This document shows positions 1 through 8,605 of a DNA stretch of 64,000 nt, one piece after another. Within the stretch, counting starts at the first letter, position 1; each line of letters begins with the position of its first letter. The position numbers and the translations under genes are program-made. Source of the stretch: JAFGPL01 sp963781805. Its GTDB lineage: Bacteria; Bacteroidota; Bacteroidia; Bacteroidales; UBA10428. The stretch is from NCBI GenBank assembly GCA_963781805.1, contig CAWAHF010000004.1, forward strand, positions 3,038,001-3,102,000. The letters run 5' to 3'. Under the pieces are notes generated by a model. The model did no database searches and was not told where the DNA came from. It saw only the letters and a program-made list of their open reading frames with translations.

Positions 1-211
1 TGGAAGTCCATGAGCGAGGTACGAGCGAATAATCTTCTTATCCCAACTTCACTATCCGTAGCTCTTTAGAAATAGAAGAGAGGTAGGTTTCGTCAGGTAA
101 AACCTAGAAAAATAAAGCCCTTAGCGAGCGGAGTGAGCGCAGGCTTTTTTCTTTTGAGTCACCCCTATGGAAGTCCATGAGCGAGGTATGAGCGAATAAT
201 CTTCTTATCCC
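1..211. repeat. 44-bp direct repeat pair
   Basis: A 44-base unit at 1-44 recurs at 168-211 with one mismatch. Between them, at about 113-150, an AAAGCC...GGCTTTTTT hairpin could terminate transcription arriving from the left. Nothing else is recognisable in 1-625: the only open frames are short and lack coding character. Confidence 0.7.
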
Positions 212-625
212 GACAAAAATGGGAAAAGGTTGGGTTGTGCTACCTTTTTTCATTATAAGGGCTACCTGAAGATGAAAACTGTCTGGTAGAGCTGACAACA
301 TAGAACCGACGAGTGGAATTTGATGACATATTATTTACTTTGCAGAAACTGTAGTTGTTAACTGCATATTCGCATCAATGAATCTGGTTTGTAAACCAAA
401 ATTAGACGAGAATTCAGTGTTCCCAATCCAACTCTGCTTCATTTAACTTTAAACTTCAGTAAAAAATTAATTCACTGACCGATCCGAATTTCCATTAATA
501 TTTGTATATTAGAACATTATTTTTCAGGTATTTAAGATGCTTAATTAGTCAATTTATTTTTTTTAATTGAAAAAACCAATATTGGCCTGAAGTGTTATAT
601 CCAACTATTTAAAAACCTATTCCTT

Positions 626-2731
626 ATGAAAAAATCAACATTTTATTTAATAATATTTCTGAGTGTGCTCTTATCCACAAAAGTATCAGGTTATAATAAT
701 CTGACTGTGGGTGATCCACGTAGCTCTTGGTGGACTGACCAGGGGACCATTGAACATGCAGAAATTATCGTCAGACCAAAAGGTATTTATATGGATTTTG
801 AGCTGTTCCTTACCTTTTCAGCTCGAGGTACCTATTTCACACCTACCGATACCCTCGAGGTTGTGCTCAACTTCGAGTTACCTGAAGGTGCCATTGTGCA
901 TGATTCATGGCTCTGGTTTGGTGAAGATACTCTTATTGGCCGTCTTATGGATAAGTGGACTGCAACTTCCATTTATGAAGGAATAGTAAAACGCAGAAGA
1001 GATCCATCAATTTTACAAAAACTCTACGGTAATAATTATGAACTCCGGATATTTCCGATGGCGGCAAATGAAACCCGTAAAGCTAAGATTTCATTTTTGT
1101 TACCAGCCCATTGGAACAAAGATAAGGTTTCATCTGCAATTCTTTCAGACCTGCTGTTATCTTCCAGAAATCCTTTGGAAAAATTAACTGTTTTAACTTT
1201 TACCGATAATATATGGAAAAATCCTGCGATCCAAGGTTTATCTGGAATCTCTTTTACACCTGAAAATACAGAAGAATTCGGTCCTCATTTTGTTGCAGAT
1301 ATAGAAAATAAATATTTCTCAAACCTTTTATCTCTTTCTTTTGATTCACCGGCAAAAGATGGTATTTTTCTAAGTAAATTTAAAGACGGTGAGGAAGGGA
1401 TATATCAGATGGCGCTTTTGCCTTCGGCATCTGTTTCAAATGCCTCAGGTCAGAAAATTGCTGTTTTGTTTGATTATGATATTTCAAATTCTAATCTTTC
1501 AGCAAATCAAATTTTGCAGCAAACACGTGATTTACTGATGCAGAATCTTACCCCTAAAGATTCTTTTAACCTGTTTTTTTCAAATATATCCATTGTACAG
1601 GGAAATTCATGGCTTCCGGCAGATTCACTAACAATAACCAATGTTTTTAATAACCTGGTAAATCCTCTATCAAGTTATAGCAACATGCCGGCCCTTATAA
1701 GCACCGGAATCAATTTTATTAAAACACATGGGAATAAAGGAAAATTATTATTGATTTCAAACTCTGATCAATATGGAAACAGTCAGGTGGCAAATACATT
1801 GTTAAATGATATAATGGCATTAATGAATCCCATATTTCCTTTCTATATAGTAGACTTTAACAGTACCTATGACAGTTATTATTATATTAACGGAAGATAT
1901 TACTATGGAAATGAATATTTTTTTTCCAATCTTTCCAAGTTCACAAATGGATCATATGAAAGAGCACTTGATAATAAAAATTTTTCCGAATTGGTTGACA
2001 ATTCACTTAAATATATGGGTGGTTCCATCAAATCATTTGACTTGTATACCAGTCTTAATAACGGTATCTGTTACGGAAGATATCTGCTGGGATCCGGTTC
2101 GGATGTTGTCTATCTCAATAGTCCCGTTTTGCAGGTAGGTAAATTTAAAGGAAACTTCCCTTTTAAAATTAATTATTCCGGAGAGTTTGAATCGGAAATT
2201 ATTTCTGAGGAAATTACAATTGATGAAGCGAATATAAATGCCTCAGACTCATTACTGGAAGAAATCTGGACTGGCATTTACATTCAGCATTTGGAACAAC
2301 AATCTCAGACAAATGATATCATTACCGAAATTATTCAGAAAAGTCTTAGCGAGAGAGTTTTGTCTCAATATACTGCATTTTTATGTATCGAAAAATCTTT
2401 GTTATGTGAAGATTGTGAAACGGATGTCACTGAGATAGATTTGAATGCAAAGAGTGTTTTAAAAGTATATCCTAATCCTTTCAGCAACTCGGTTACTGTT
2501 TCAATTAATAGGAATGATAACACTAGGGAAAAAATAATACATGCAGGTATTTACACTGTTACTGGCCAACAGGTATATATACCAGATATAGCTGAATTAC
2601 AATCCAATCCTGAAATTGAATTTCAGTGGGATGGAAAGAATTCAGCGGGTGAACCTCTTCCGGCAGGAATTTATATTTTTGTTTTACAGACTGATAAAAG
2701 TATTTACCAGATAAAACTTGTAAAAAACTAA
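626..2731 (+). CDS. VIT/VWA-domain protein, T9SS-secreted
   Basis: 701 residues. A signal peptide (about 1-22) is followed by a VIT-type beta domain (about 40-165), recognisable from the pattern LPEGAIVHDSWLWFG and YELRIFPMAANETRKAKI. A von Willebrand A-like domain begins near 276; its MIDAS motif DxSxS is intact at D285-S289 (DISNS). The last ~85 residues form a type IX secretion C-terminal domain (VYPNPFSNS ... GIYIFVLQTDKS), so the protein should cross the outer membrane and be surface-attached or released. VIT/VWA proteins usually mediate metal-dependent protein binding; the ligand here is unknown. It stands alone, 58 bp before the GH43 gene on the same strand. Family assignment is from motifs only. 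Confidence 0.8.
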   Translation: MKKSTFYLIIFLSVLLSTKVSGYNNLTVGDPRSSWWTDQGTIEHAEIIVRPKGIYMDFELFLTFSARGTYFTPTDTLEVVLNFELPEGAIVHDSWLWFGEDTLIGRLMDKWTATSIYEGIVKRRRDPSILQKLYGNNYELRIFPMAANETRKAKISFLLPAHWNKDKVSSAILSDLLLSSRNPLEKLTVLTFTDNIWKNPAIQGLSGISFTPENTEEFGPHFVADIENKYFSNLLSLSFDSPAKDGIFLSKFKDGEEGIYQMALLPSASVSNASGQKIAVLFDYDISNSNLSANQILQQTRDLLMQNLTPKDSFNLFFSNISIVQGNSWLPADSLTITNVFNNLVNPLSSYSNMPALISTGINFIKTHGNKGKLLLISNSDQYGNSQVANTLLNDIMALMNPIFPFYIVDFNSTYDSYYYINGRYYYGNEYFFSNLSKFTNGSYERALDNKNFSELVDNSLKYMGGSIKSFDLYTSLNNGICYGRYLLGSGSDVVYLNSPVLQVGKFKGNFPFKINYSGEFESEIISEEITIDEANINASDSLLEEIWTGIYIQHLEQQSQTNDIITEIIQKSLSERVLSQYTAFLCIEKSLLCEDCETDVTEIDLNAKSVLKVYPNPFSNSVTVSINRNDNTREKIIHAGIYTVTGQQVYIPDIAELQSNPEIEFQWDGKNSAGEPLPAGIYIFVLQTDKSIYQIKLVKN

Positions 2732-2789
2732 AAGTCGGTACTAAACTATTTCTCTTTATTTTACCTTGTCTGTTTGATATTAAACCAGG

Positions 2790-3773
2790 ATGAAAAGAAC
2801 AGTATGTATATCCATAATTATTTTCTCCTTTGTTAACTCCCTTCCGTTAACTGCCCAATTCGGACCCAATAAACCACAAAAAGTCAAATTGCAGGATATG
2901 CACTGGCGTGACGTTTGTATTTTTCCCGACAGCCTCACAGGGTATTATTATATGGTAGGTCCCGGTGGGAAAACTGTTTTAAGTTATCGAAGCAAAGATT
3001 TGATTACCTGGGAAAAACCTCAGATTATTTTTAAAATCCCTGAAAATTTCTGGGGTGATATCGATATCGTAAACATCTGGGCACCGGAGTTGCATTTCTA
3101 TAAAGGAAAATATTACCTGTTTCTCACTTTCAATACCAACCATAAGTTCGCCGAACAATGGCCCAACTGGAGACCCAGGGTAACACGCGGATCGCAGATT
3201 CTGGTAAGCGACTCGCTGACCGGTCCTTATAAAGCTTTTCAGAATCATTCCACATTGCCGGCGGATATGATGACCCTTGACGCCACACTCTGGGTAGAGG
3301 ATGAAATACCTTATATCGTCTATGCCCATGAATGGGTGCAGATTTCCAACGGAGCCATTGAATACATGCAGTTAAAAGATGATCTCTCAACAACCATTGG
3401 CGAACCTCATCTGATGTTTCGTGGAAATGCAGCCCCCTGGGCTCATGCATCTAAAACCGAAGGCTGTTTTGTAACAGATGGCCCTTACCTCAGGAAAAGC
3501 AGATCGGGAAAATTGATGCTGATATGGGCAAGTTTTGGTGATGGTGGTTACACCGAAGGTGTTGCTTTTTCTGATTCCGGTAAACTTGCCGGTCCCTGGA
3601 GACAGCAAACCGAACCTTTATATAAGAATGACGGTGGACATGGCATGTTGTTTAAATCCTTCGAAGGTAAACTGATGATGGTACTGCATTCCCCAAACAA
3701 CCGGGATTCCCGTCCGCATATTTTTGAAATGGAAGATACAGGAGATGCATTAAAAATTATTAAAGAGTTGTAA
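2790..3773 (+). CDS. Glycoside hydrolase family 43 protein
   Basis: 327 residues with a signal peptide (about 1-22), probably periplasmic or exported. Five-bladed beta-propeller hallmarks of GH43 are present: WRD (candidate base D41), IWAPELH at 97-102, LDATLW (candidate pKa-modulating D164) and TDGPYL at 229-234. The family's general-acid Glu is usually in a xEGP motif; here the position reads D230, a variant I recall from related Bacteroidota GH43 proteins. Such enzymes cleave arabinose or xylose side chains or arabinan; the exact substrate cannot be read. There is no SusC/SusD pair nearby, so this is not part of a visible polysaccharide utilisation locus. Confidence 0.83.
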   Translation: MKRTVCISIIIFSFVNSLPLTAQFGPNKPQKVKLQDMHWRDVCIFPDSLTGYYYMVGPGGKTVLSYRSKDLITWEKPQIIFKIPENFWGDIDIVNIWAPELHFYKGKYYLFLTFNTNHKFAEQWPNWRPRVTRGSQILVSDSLTGPYKAFQNHSTLPADMMTLDATLWVEDEIPYIVYAHEWVQISNGAIEYMQLKDDLSTTIGEPHLMFRGNAAPWAHASKTEGCFVTDGPYLRKSRSGKLMLIWASFGDGGYTEGVAFSDSGKLAGPWRQQTEPLYKNDGGHGMLFKSFEGKLMMVLHSPNNRDSRPHIFEMEDTGDALKIIKEL

Positions 3774-4069
3774 TCAACAGGAAAAATCTATCCGGCAGAA
3801 ATATTTCTGAGCTTCTGTTTTTATTCAAATCTGATGGAATTTATTCTCCATCTTTACTTTTTCAATCTACTTAGCTGAAGGACTTTATTTTTTTGAAACA
3901 CTGAAAACTTGCCTTCATAAATGAAGATCAATATTCACAATCCGTTGGAAATTAAGTTGAAATGTAATACATTTAATTGATTGAATGTCCTACAATATAG
4001 GATTGAATAATGAACTGATGAAATGTTCCGATTATTTAACCCTATGAAAAAATACAGGAGGAATCCCAA

Positions 4070-5095
4070 ATGAAAAATTTCCGGATTTTTACTTTCATAC
4101 TTTTCACTGCCATCGTATTTATCGCTTGCGAAAAAGAGAAAGACAAGACAGATTTTTCCGGGATCTATTGCCTGAATATCCAGAATATGGAAATGACCAT
4201 TACACAAATTGGAAACGATGTTACTTTTACGGTGCAACATGATTTATTGGTGAACGGAACAGGCAAAGTAACTGGGGACACATTGGTTTTAAAAGCCAAT
4301 GCTTCCGGATCAGAAGTATTTACATGCAGCCTCACTTCATCAGATGCAGGGCAAAGTTTCTCAGGACTCTTTCAGGTAGCAGATTCCAATGAAAAAATAA
4401 CCATAGAAGGTATCCTTTACGGTGATAAAGGAGAATGTGCAAAGTATGATATCGATACCAAAGGAATTCCAAAATTTATAGGGAAAGACTTCACACAATT
4501 ATCTAAAATTGAAATGATTTCAAAGTTCCGGTCAGGTTTTGGCCATAGTTATACTGATAACTTTGAAACGTGCAGAAGTATGAAACATTATTACAATCCC
4601 TACGAAATCTACCGTGAAAATAATATCGTCGAAATATATTCTCCGGTAAACGGAACTATTGTTTCGGTGTTAAATGACTATGAGGGAGCCTTCGTTGGTT
4701 TGAAAAACAAGGAGATACAAATAAGACCTGATGATCAACCAGCTTTTATTTGTGATATATTTCATTGTGATTTGGTTTCGTCTGCTATCGAAACTGGTAA
4801 GAAAGTACAGGCAGGTGAGTTGCTCGGATATGCATGTATGTATTACGAAACCTGGGAAGAGTACGTGACCAGTTTTGATATAGCTGTATGGGTTAATACA
4901 CCATCAGGAATCAGACTTGTTTCGTATTTCGACACAATGAAGGATGTTGTTTTTAATAACTATATTTCAAGAGGTGCACTCTCACGGCAGGACTTTTCCA
5001 TCACTAAAGAAGCGAGGGATGCCGATCCGCTTGAATGCGATGAAGAAACGTTTGTTTCAGGTGGAAATATAAATAATTGGGTCACTTTAAATTAA
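4070..5095 (+). CDS. Lipoprotein with degenerate M23/LytM-like domain
   Basis: 341 residues. The N-terminus ends in a lipobox with Cys20 (TAIVFIAC), so it is a membrane-anchored lipoprotein. Residues 25-125 form a beta-rich module. Residues about 150-290 resemble the LytM/M23 fold (RSGFGHSYTD, SPVNGTIVSVLND, DIFHCDL, GKKVQAGELLGYA), but the catalytic HxH near 268 is replaced by SFD, so zinc peptidase activity is unlikely. A clear AGGAGG Shine-Dalgarno lies about 10 bases before ATG, unusual in this phylum, and supports the start. The M23 relation is an inference from the pattern of glycines and turns. Confidence 0.65.
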   Translation: MKNFRIFTFILFTAIVFIACEKEKDKTDFSGIYCLNIQNMEMTITQIGNDVTFTVQHDLLVNGTGKVTGDTLVLKANASGSEVFTCSLTSSDAGQSFSGLFQVADSNEKITIEGILYGDKGECAKYDIDTKGIPKFIGKDFTQLSKIEMISKFRSGFGHSYTDNFETCRSMKHYYNPYEIYRENNIVEIYSPVNGTIVSVLNDYEGAFVGLKNKEIQIRPDDQPAFICDIFHCDLVSSAIETGKKVQAGELLGYACMYYETWEEYVTSFDIAVWVNTPSGIRLVSYFDTMKDVVFNNYISRGALSRQDFSITKEARDADPLECDEETFVSGGNINNWVTLN

Positions 5096-5683
5096 TCAAG
5101 ATTCGGGCTGAAACAGTGTAAAAGTTTATGAAAGGTTACTCCACACCAGCGGACCTTGTTCCAAATAATAAATATTTTTTTTCAGTAGTGTCCGGCTAAA
5201 TTATTTGTTTATCCACTACGTGGAATTAGGATCTTTACTTTATTGCTTTATTACAACACTTTATCTTCCCGCTTTATAGCGGGACAGGCTCTGCGGAGAA
5301 TTTCCGCGTAGCGGATTAGGAATTGTAGAAAAAAATAACCCCAAAGGCAGTGATACCTCGTAGAGGTTCTACAAAATAAGATGTATAAAGATTATAAAAG
5401 CATTTAATCCGTCAGTAGTGATTTTTTTTAATAAAAACAATATTATTATTAACTGTGTATCTAACCAGTTGACAGACGTTTAGGTTTTATGTAAACCTTG
5501 GGTAATAAATATAAAATTCCCCAAACCAGCCAAGCACCTTGACATTTCATGCTTAATCCCTGTAAAGTTGTATCTAAAATCATTTTGAAACCTTATACTT
5601 AAACCCACGTAATATTGGCTACCTGTAGCCTGAAATTAACCCTGCAGTCTTTTGGATTATTACTAATTTAAAATCAATTTATT
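5096..5683. other. Gene-free stretch with small hairpins
   Basis: No coding frame is convincing. It contains a CCCGCT/AGCGGG hairpin at 5268-5283 next to an ACAGGCTCTGCGG tract that is related to GC-rich interspersed sequences elsewhere in the window. A TTGTAGAA...TTCTACAA inverted pair lies at about 5325-5375. Probably decayed insertion debris. Confidence 0.5.
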
Positions 5684-7834
5684 ATGAAATCATTATTTAC
5701 TTTGTTGTTTTTGTTTTTAATGACCCTCCTTGTCAATGGGCAAATACCGGGTGGTAGTTTTGAATCATGGGATTCGGTTGTCTTTGAAAGTCCAACTTAT
5801 GCCGACTGGACAGTATACCAGGATAATACATCACCGGCATCCGTGGGATTGCTTCAAAAATCTGATGACGCGAGTGACGGTAATTATGCCATTAAATTTG
5901 AGACCTTTGGAACCAAAGATTTTGGGTATGTGGTTTATGGCGAGGTTGGCAATGAAGGCCCGGCTGGAGGTTTCCCCTTTGCCGATAATCCAACACAAGT
6001 CACTCTTTCCTATAAATGCAATATGGCGACTGGCGATTCCGCACAGATATGGGTATGGCTTTACAGCGGAGGCAGCCAGTTGACAATGGATGGCTATAAA
6101 GTTGGAGGAATTCATTCGGTTTATAAAGACACCACATTTAACCTTTCCACATATGCCGGTATGCCGGACAGCCTCATGTTTGCCGTTGTGCCATGCGATC
6201 CAATGGTTGAAGAGATCCGGACGAACGGGAATACAGTGTTTTTTGATAATGTGAGATTCAATGGCACCAACAATGTGCAGTTACCGGATAGCAGTTTTGA
6301 GAGCTGGACTTCCAGGGTACAGTACTTTACAAAAGAAATGTACAATATGCAAGCGCTGACCACAAAATCAACTGATGCATATAACGGCATGTACGCTTTA
6401 ATTATATCAACCACCAATGTGCAATGGGATGAATCCCGAAGTCAGCTAGGCATGAACAACATACTTGCGCTCTGGGGTAAGGAAGATTGGATCGAGATAT
6501 CACCGGATAACTATAAGCTAAATATTTCCGGCGGATTACCGATAGAAGAACGGAAAGATACATTGGTTGTCTATTATAAGTACATGCCATCCGAAGGAGT
6601 AACGGATACGGCTATGATCAACCTGAAATTTCAAAAAGCCGATACCGAAGCAATTACGTATTACAATGAATTGATGGCTTCCGAAAGCTACAAAAAGTTT
6701 GAAATACCATTTGATCTTGACAACAACTGGACTATGACTTCGATTGATGCAGATTCCATGATACTGGAACTGGGATCCTCCAAATATAGAAACGGCTTTA
6801 CAGAAGCCGATACGGTTATCGAAGGAAGTAGTCTCACCATTGACTACATGTATTTTAAAAGCCAGTATTATCCCCAGACGGCTACTGCAGGGGTAAATGG
6901 TTCAGTGACTCCTTCTGATACAGGACTAATCAGGGGAAGCAGCATTATGTTTATCATTCTACCGGATATCGGATATGATCTGGATTCTGTGACATACAAC
7001 GATGTGGATATTATGGATGAGCTGGTGCAGGAGGGCGATGGTTATACCTTTACCATTGATAGCGTGACCGGATCGGGTACTTTGTATGCTGATTTTAATA
7101 AGCTGTATTTTGTCCAGACTGCAACTGCGGGATCAAACGGTTCGATTACCCCGGCTGATACTTCATTGGCCCTGGGAAGTAACATTACGTTCACCATTCT
7201 GCCGGATAACGGTTACGAGTTGGATTCGGTAACATACAACAACGTGGATGTAATGGATGAGCTGGTACAGCAAGGTAATGGGTATACCTATACGATTGAT
7301 AGTATAACCGAACCAGGCAGCCTGTATGTTGGTTTCAAAAACCTATTCTATATCCAGACTGCAACCGCAGGATCAAACGGTTCGATTACCCCGGCTGATA
7401 CTTCGTTAATCCTGGGAAGTAACATTACGTTCACCATTCTGCCGGATAACGGCTATGAGTTGAACTCGGCAACATACAACAGCGTGGATATTATGGATGA
7501 GCTGGTACAGGAAGGTAATGGATTTACCTTTACCATAGACAGCGTGACCGGAACGGGTACATTATCTGTTGATTTTAATAAGCTGCCAACCGGTTTGGAA
7601 AATAACTCCTATTCGGGAGAAAATATCACTTTCTATCCGAATCCTACCAAAGGTATGTTGTACCTGAGAGGTATATCGCAGGATTGTACGGTTGAGCTGT
7701 TGTCTGTTACGGGTGCTGTTGTATTTCAGGAAACAATTTCTGAAAACTCTATGTTAGATATTTCAGCTATTCCTGAAGGTATGTATCTGATAAGAATTAA
7801 TCATACCATACAGGGTAAGATTTTAAAACAATAA
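5684..7834 (+). CDS. T9SS-secreted protein with three 80-residue repeats
   Basis: 716 residues. Signal peptide about 1-19. Two SFESW-started modules (about 24-200 and 203-395) resemble the jelly-roll, carbohydrate-metabolism (PCMD-like) domains of Bacteroidota. Then follow three tandem repeats of exactly 80 residues (240 bp; DNA starts near 6875, 7115 and 7355), each beginning QTATAG.NGS.TP and carrying DELVQ.G.G.T.TIDS, of the InlB-B/Listeria-Bacteroides repeat type. The C-terminus is a T9SS sorting domain (TFYPNPTKGMLYLRG...). A strong terminator follows at 7946. Likely a cell-surface or released adhesin or glycan-binding protein; ligand unknown. Confidence 0.78.
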   Translation: MKSLFTLLFLFLMTLLVNGQIPGGSFESWDSVVFESPTYADWTVYQDNTSPASVGLLQKSDDASDGNYAIKFETFGTKDFGYVVYGEVGNEGPAGGFPFADNPTQVTLSYKCNMATGDSAQIWVWLYSGGSQLTMDGYKVGGIHSVYKDTTFNLSTYAGMPDSLMFAVVPCDPMVEEIRTNGNTVFFDNVRFNGTNNVQLPDSSFESWTSRVQYFTKEMYNMQALTTKSTDAYNGMYALIISTTNVQWDESRSQLGMNNILALWGKEDWIEISPDNYKLNISGGLPIEERKDTLVVYYKYMPSEGVTDTAMINLKFQKADTEAITYYNELMASESYKKFEIPFDLDNNWTMTSIDADSMILELGSSKYRNGFTEADTVIEGSSLTIDYMYFKSQYYPQTATAGVNGSVTPSDTGLIRGSSIMFIILPDIGYDLDSVTYNDVDIMDELVQEGDGYTFTIDSVTGSGTLYADFNKLYFVQTATAGSNGSITPADTSLALGSNITFTILPDNGYELDSVTYNNVDVMDELVQQGNGYTYTIDSITEPGSLYVGFKNLFYIQTATAGSNGSITPADTSLILGSNITFTILPDNGYELNSATYNSVDIMDELVQEGNGFTFTIDSVTGTGTLSVDFNKLPTGLENNSYSGENITFYPNPTKGMLYLRGISQDCTVELLSVTGAVVFQETISENSMLDISAIPEGMYLIRINHTIQGKILKQ
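6875..7594 (+). repeat. Three in-frame 240-bp tandem repeats
   Basis: Three copies with an exact 240-base period inside the secreted-protein gene. Copies 2 and 3 share long identical DNA stretches, including synonymous positions, while copy 1 is more diverged. This points to a recent duplication or gene conversion of the last two units. Confidence 0.85.
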
Positions 7835-7945
7835 GGAAAATATAGGAATACCGTTGATAACATTAATAAATAATGATCTCATGAAACAACGTTAACAACT
7901 GTATTTCTTCTTCAACTTTGCGGATTGTTTTGATAAAAAATATGA

Positions 7946-7984
7946 AATCCTTACCTCCTGATAAAAAGGAGGTAAGGATTTTTT
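7946..7984 (+). terminator. Rho-independent terminator
   Basis: A 13-bp perfect stem (7946-7958 with 7968-7980), a 9-base AT-rich loop and a T-run. It lies 111 bases after the stop codon of the repeat-bearing T9SS gene and should end its transcript. Confidence 0.9.
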
Positions 7985-8018
7985 AATTGCATGTCGGGTA
8001 CTGCTGATTTTATTCACA

Positions 8019-8175
8019 CTAGCGTCATGTCAATCTTATTATGTCATATAGTCACCCTGAACTTGATTCAGGGTCTCTGAAAGATCAAAGAGATTAGCTT
8101 CGCTGAGCCTTTTAGGGTTCCGAATCAAGTTCGGAATGACATTACCACTTTTTAATACTTGACATGACACTAGTA
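8019..8175. mobile_element. MITE-like inverted-repeat element
   Basis: Terminal inverted repeats of about 17 bases (ACTAGCGTCATGTCAA at the left, TTGACATGACACTAGT at the right) enclose a palindromic core in which CCTGAACTTGATTCAGG is mirrored by CGAATCAAGTTCGGAATGAC. No coding frame. Size and structure fit a non-autonomous miniature element or a large REP-type palindrome; it sits just after a terminator. Confidence 0.65.
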
Positions 8176-8184
8176 TGCTTTCAA

Positions 8185-8312
8185 TGTCGTTTAGTTAAGA
8201 CTATATTATGTCCCTCTCATTTGGAGAGGGTGAAGGCGTCGCTTTTGCGTAGCTTCAGCAGAGCAAAGGAGAGGAAAATAAAACTTCCTTAACTGACCAC
8301 AATGATTCATAA
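8185..8312. mobile_element. Second MITE-like element
   Basis: Imperfect terminal inverted repeats: TGTCGTTTAGTTAAG at the left and CTTAACTGACCACA-type sequence at the right. The TTTAGTTAAG end is shared with the element at 56.4 kb, so the two are probably one family. No coding capacity. Confidence 0.5.
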
Positions 8313-8605
8313 TTACAAAATTTATGAACCTTTAGCCCGGTGCAGCCAATAATGCAAGTTATTTGTAAACGTAATAATAGTGAATTAGGAACATCGTGCG
8401 CTTGATAAAATTGTTCGGGAACGGGAGGTTGTTGACTTGTGTAAGAACTAAATATTCAGTATAAGTCCATAGCTGCAAGCTATTGATTACAAGAACAATA
8501 ACATCCATCCAGGCACTTATAATCAAAAAAATCACGTAATAATGACACAAAAATTATTATCTTTCGTCCTTATTAAATAAATCACTAACTGGATTATACA
8601 CTGGT

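Noticed and set aside
104..301. 65-codon open frame on the minus strand near the window start
   Set aside because: It is formed from the direct repeat and a hairpin (RSLRSLRSLRA tail), not coding.
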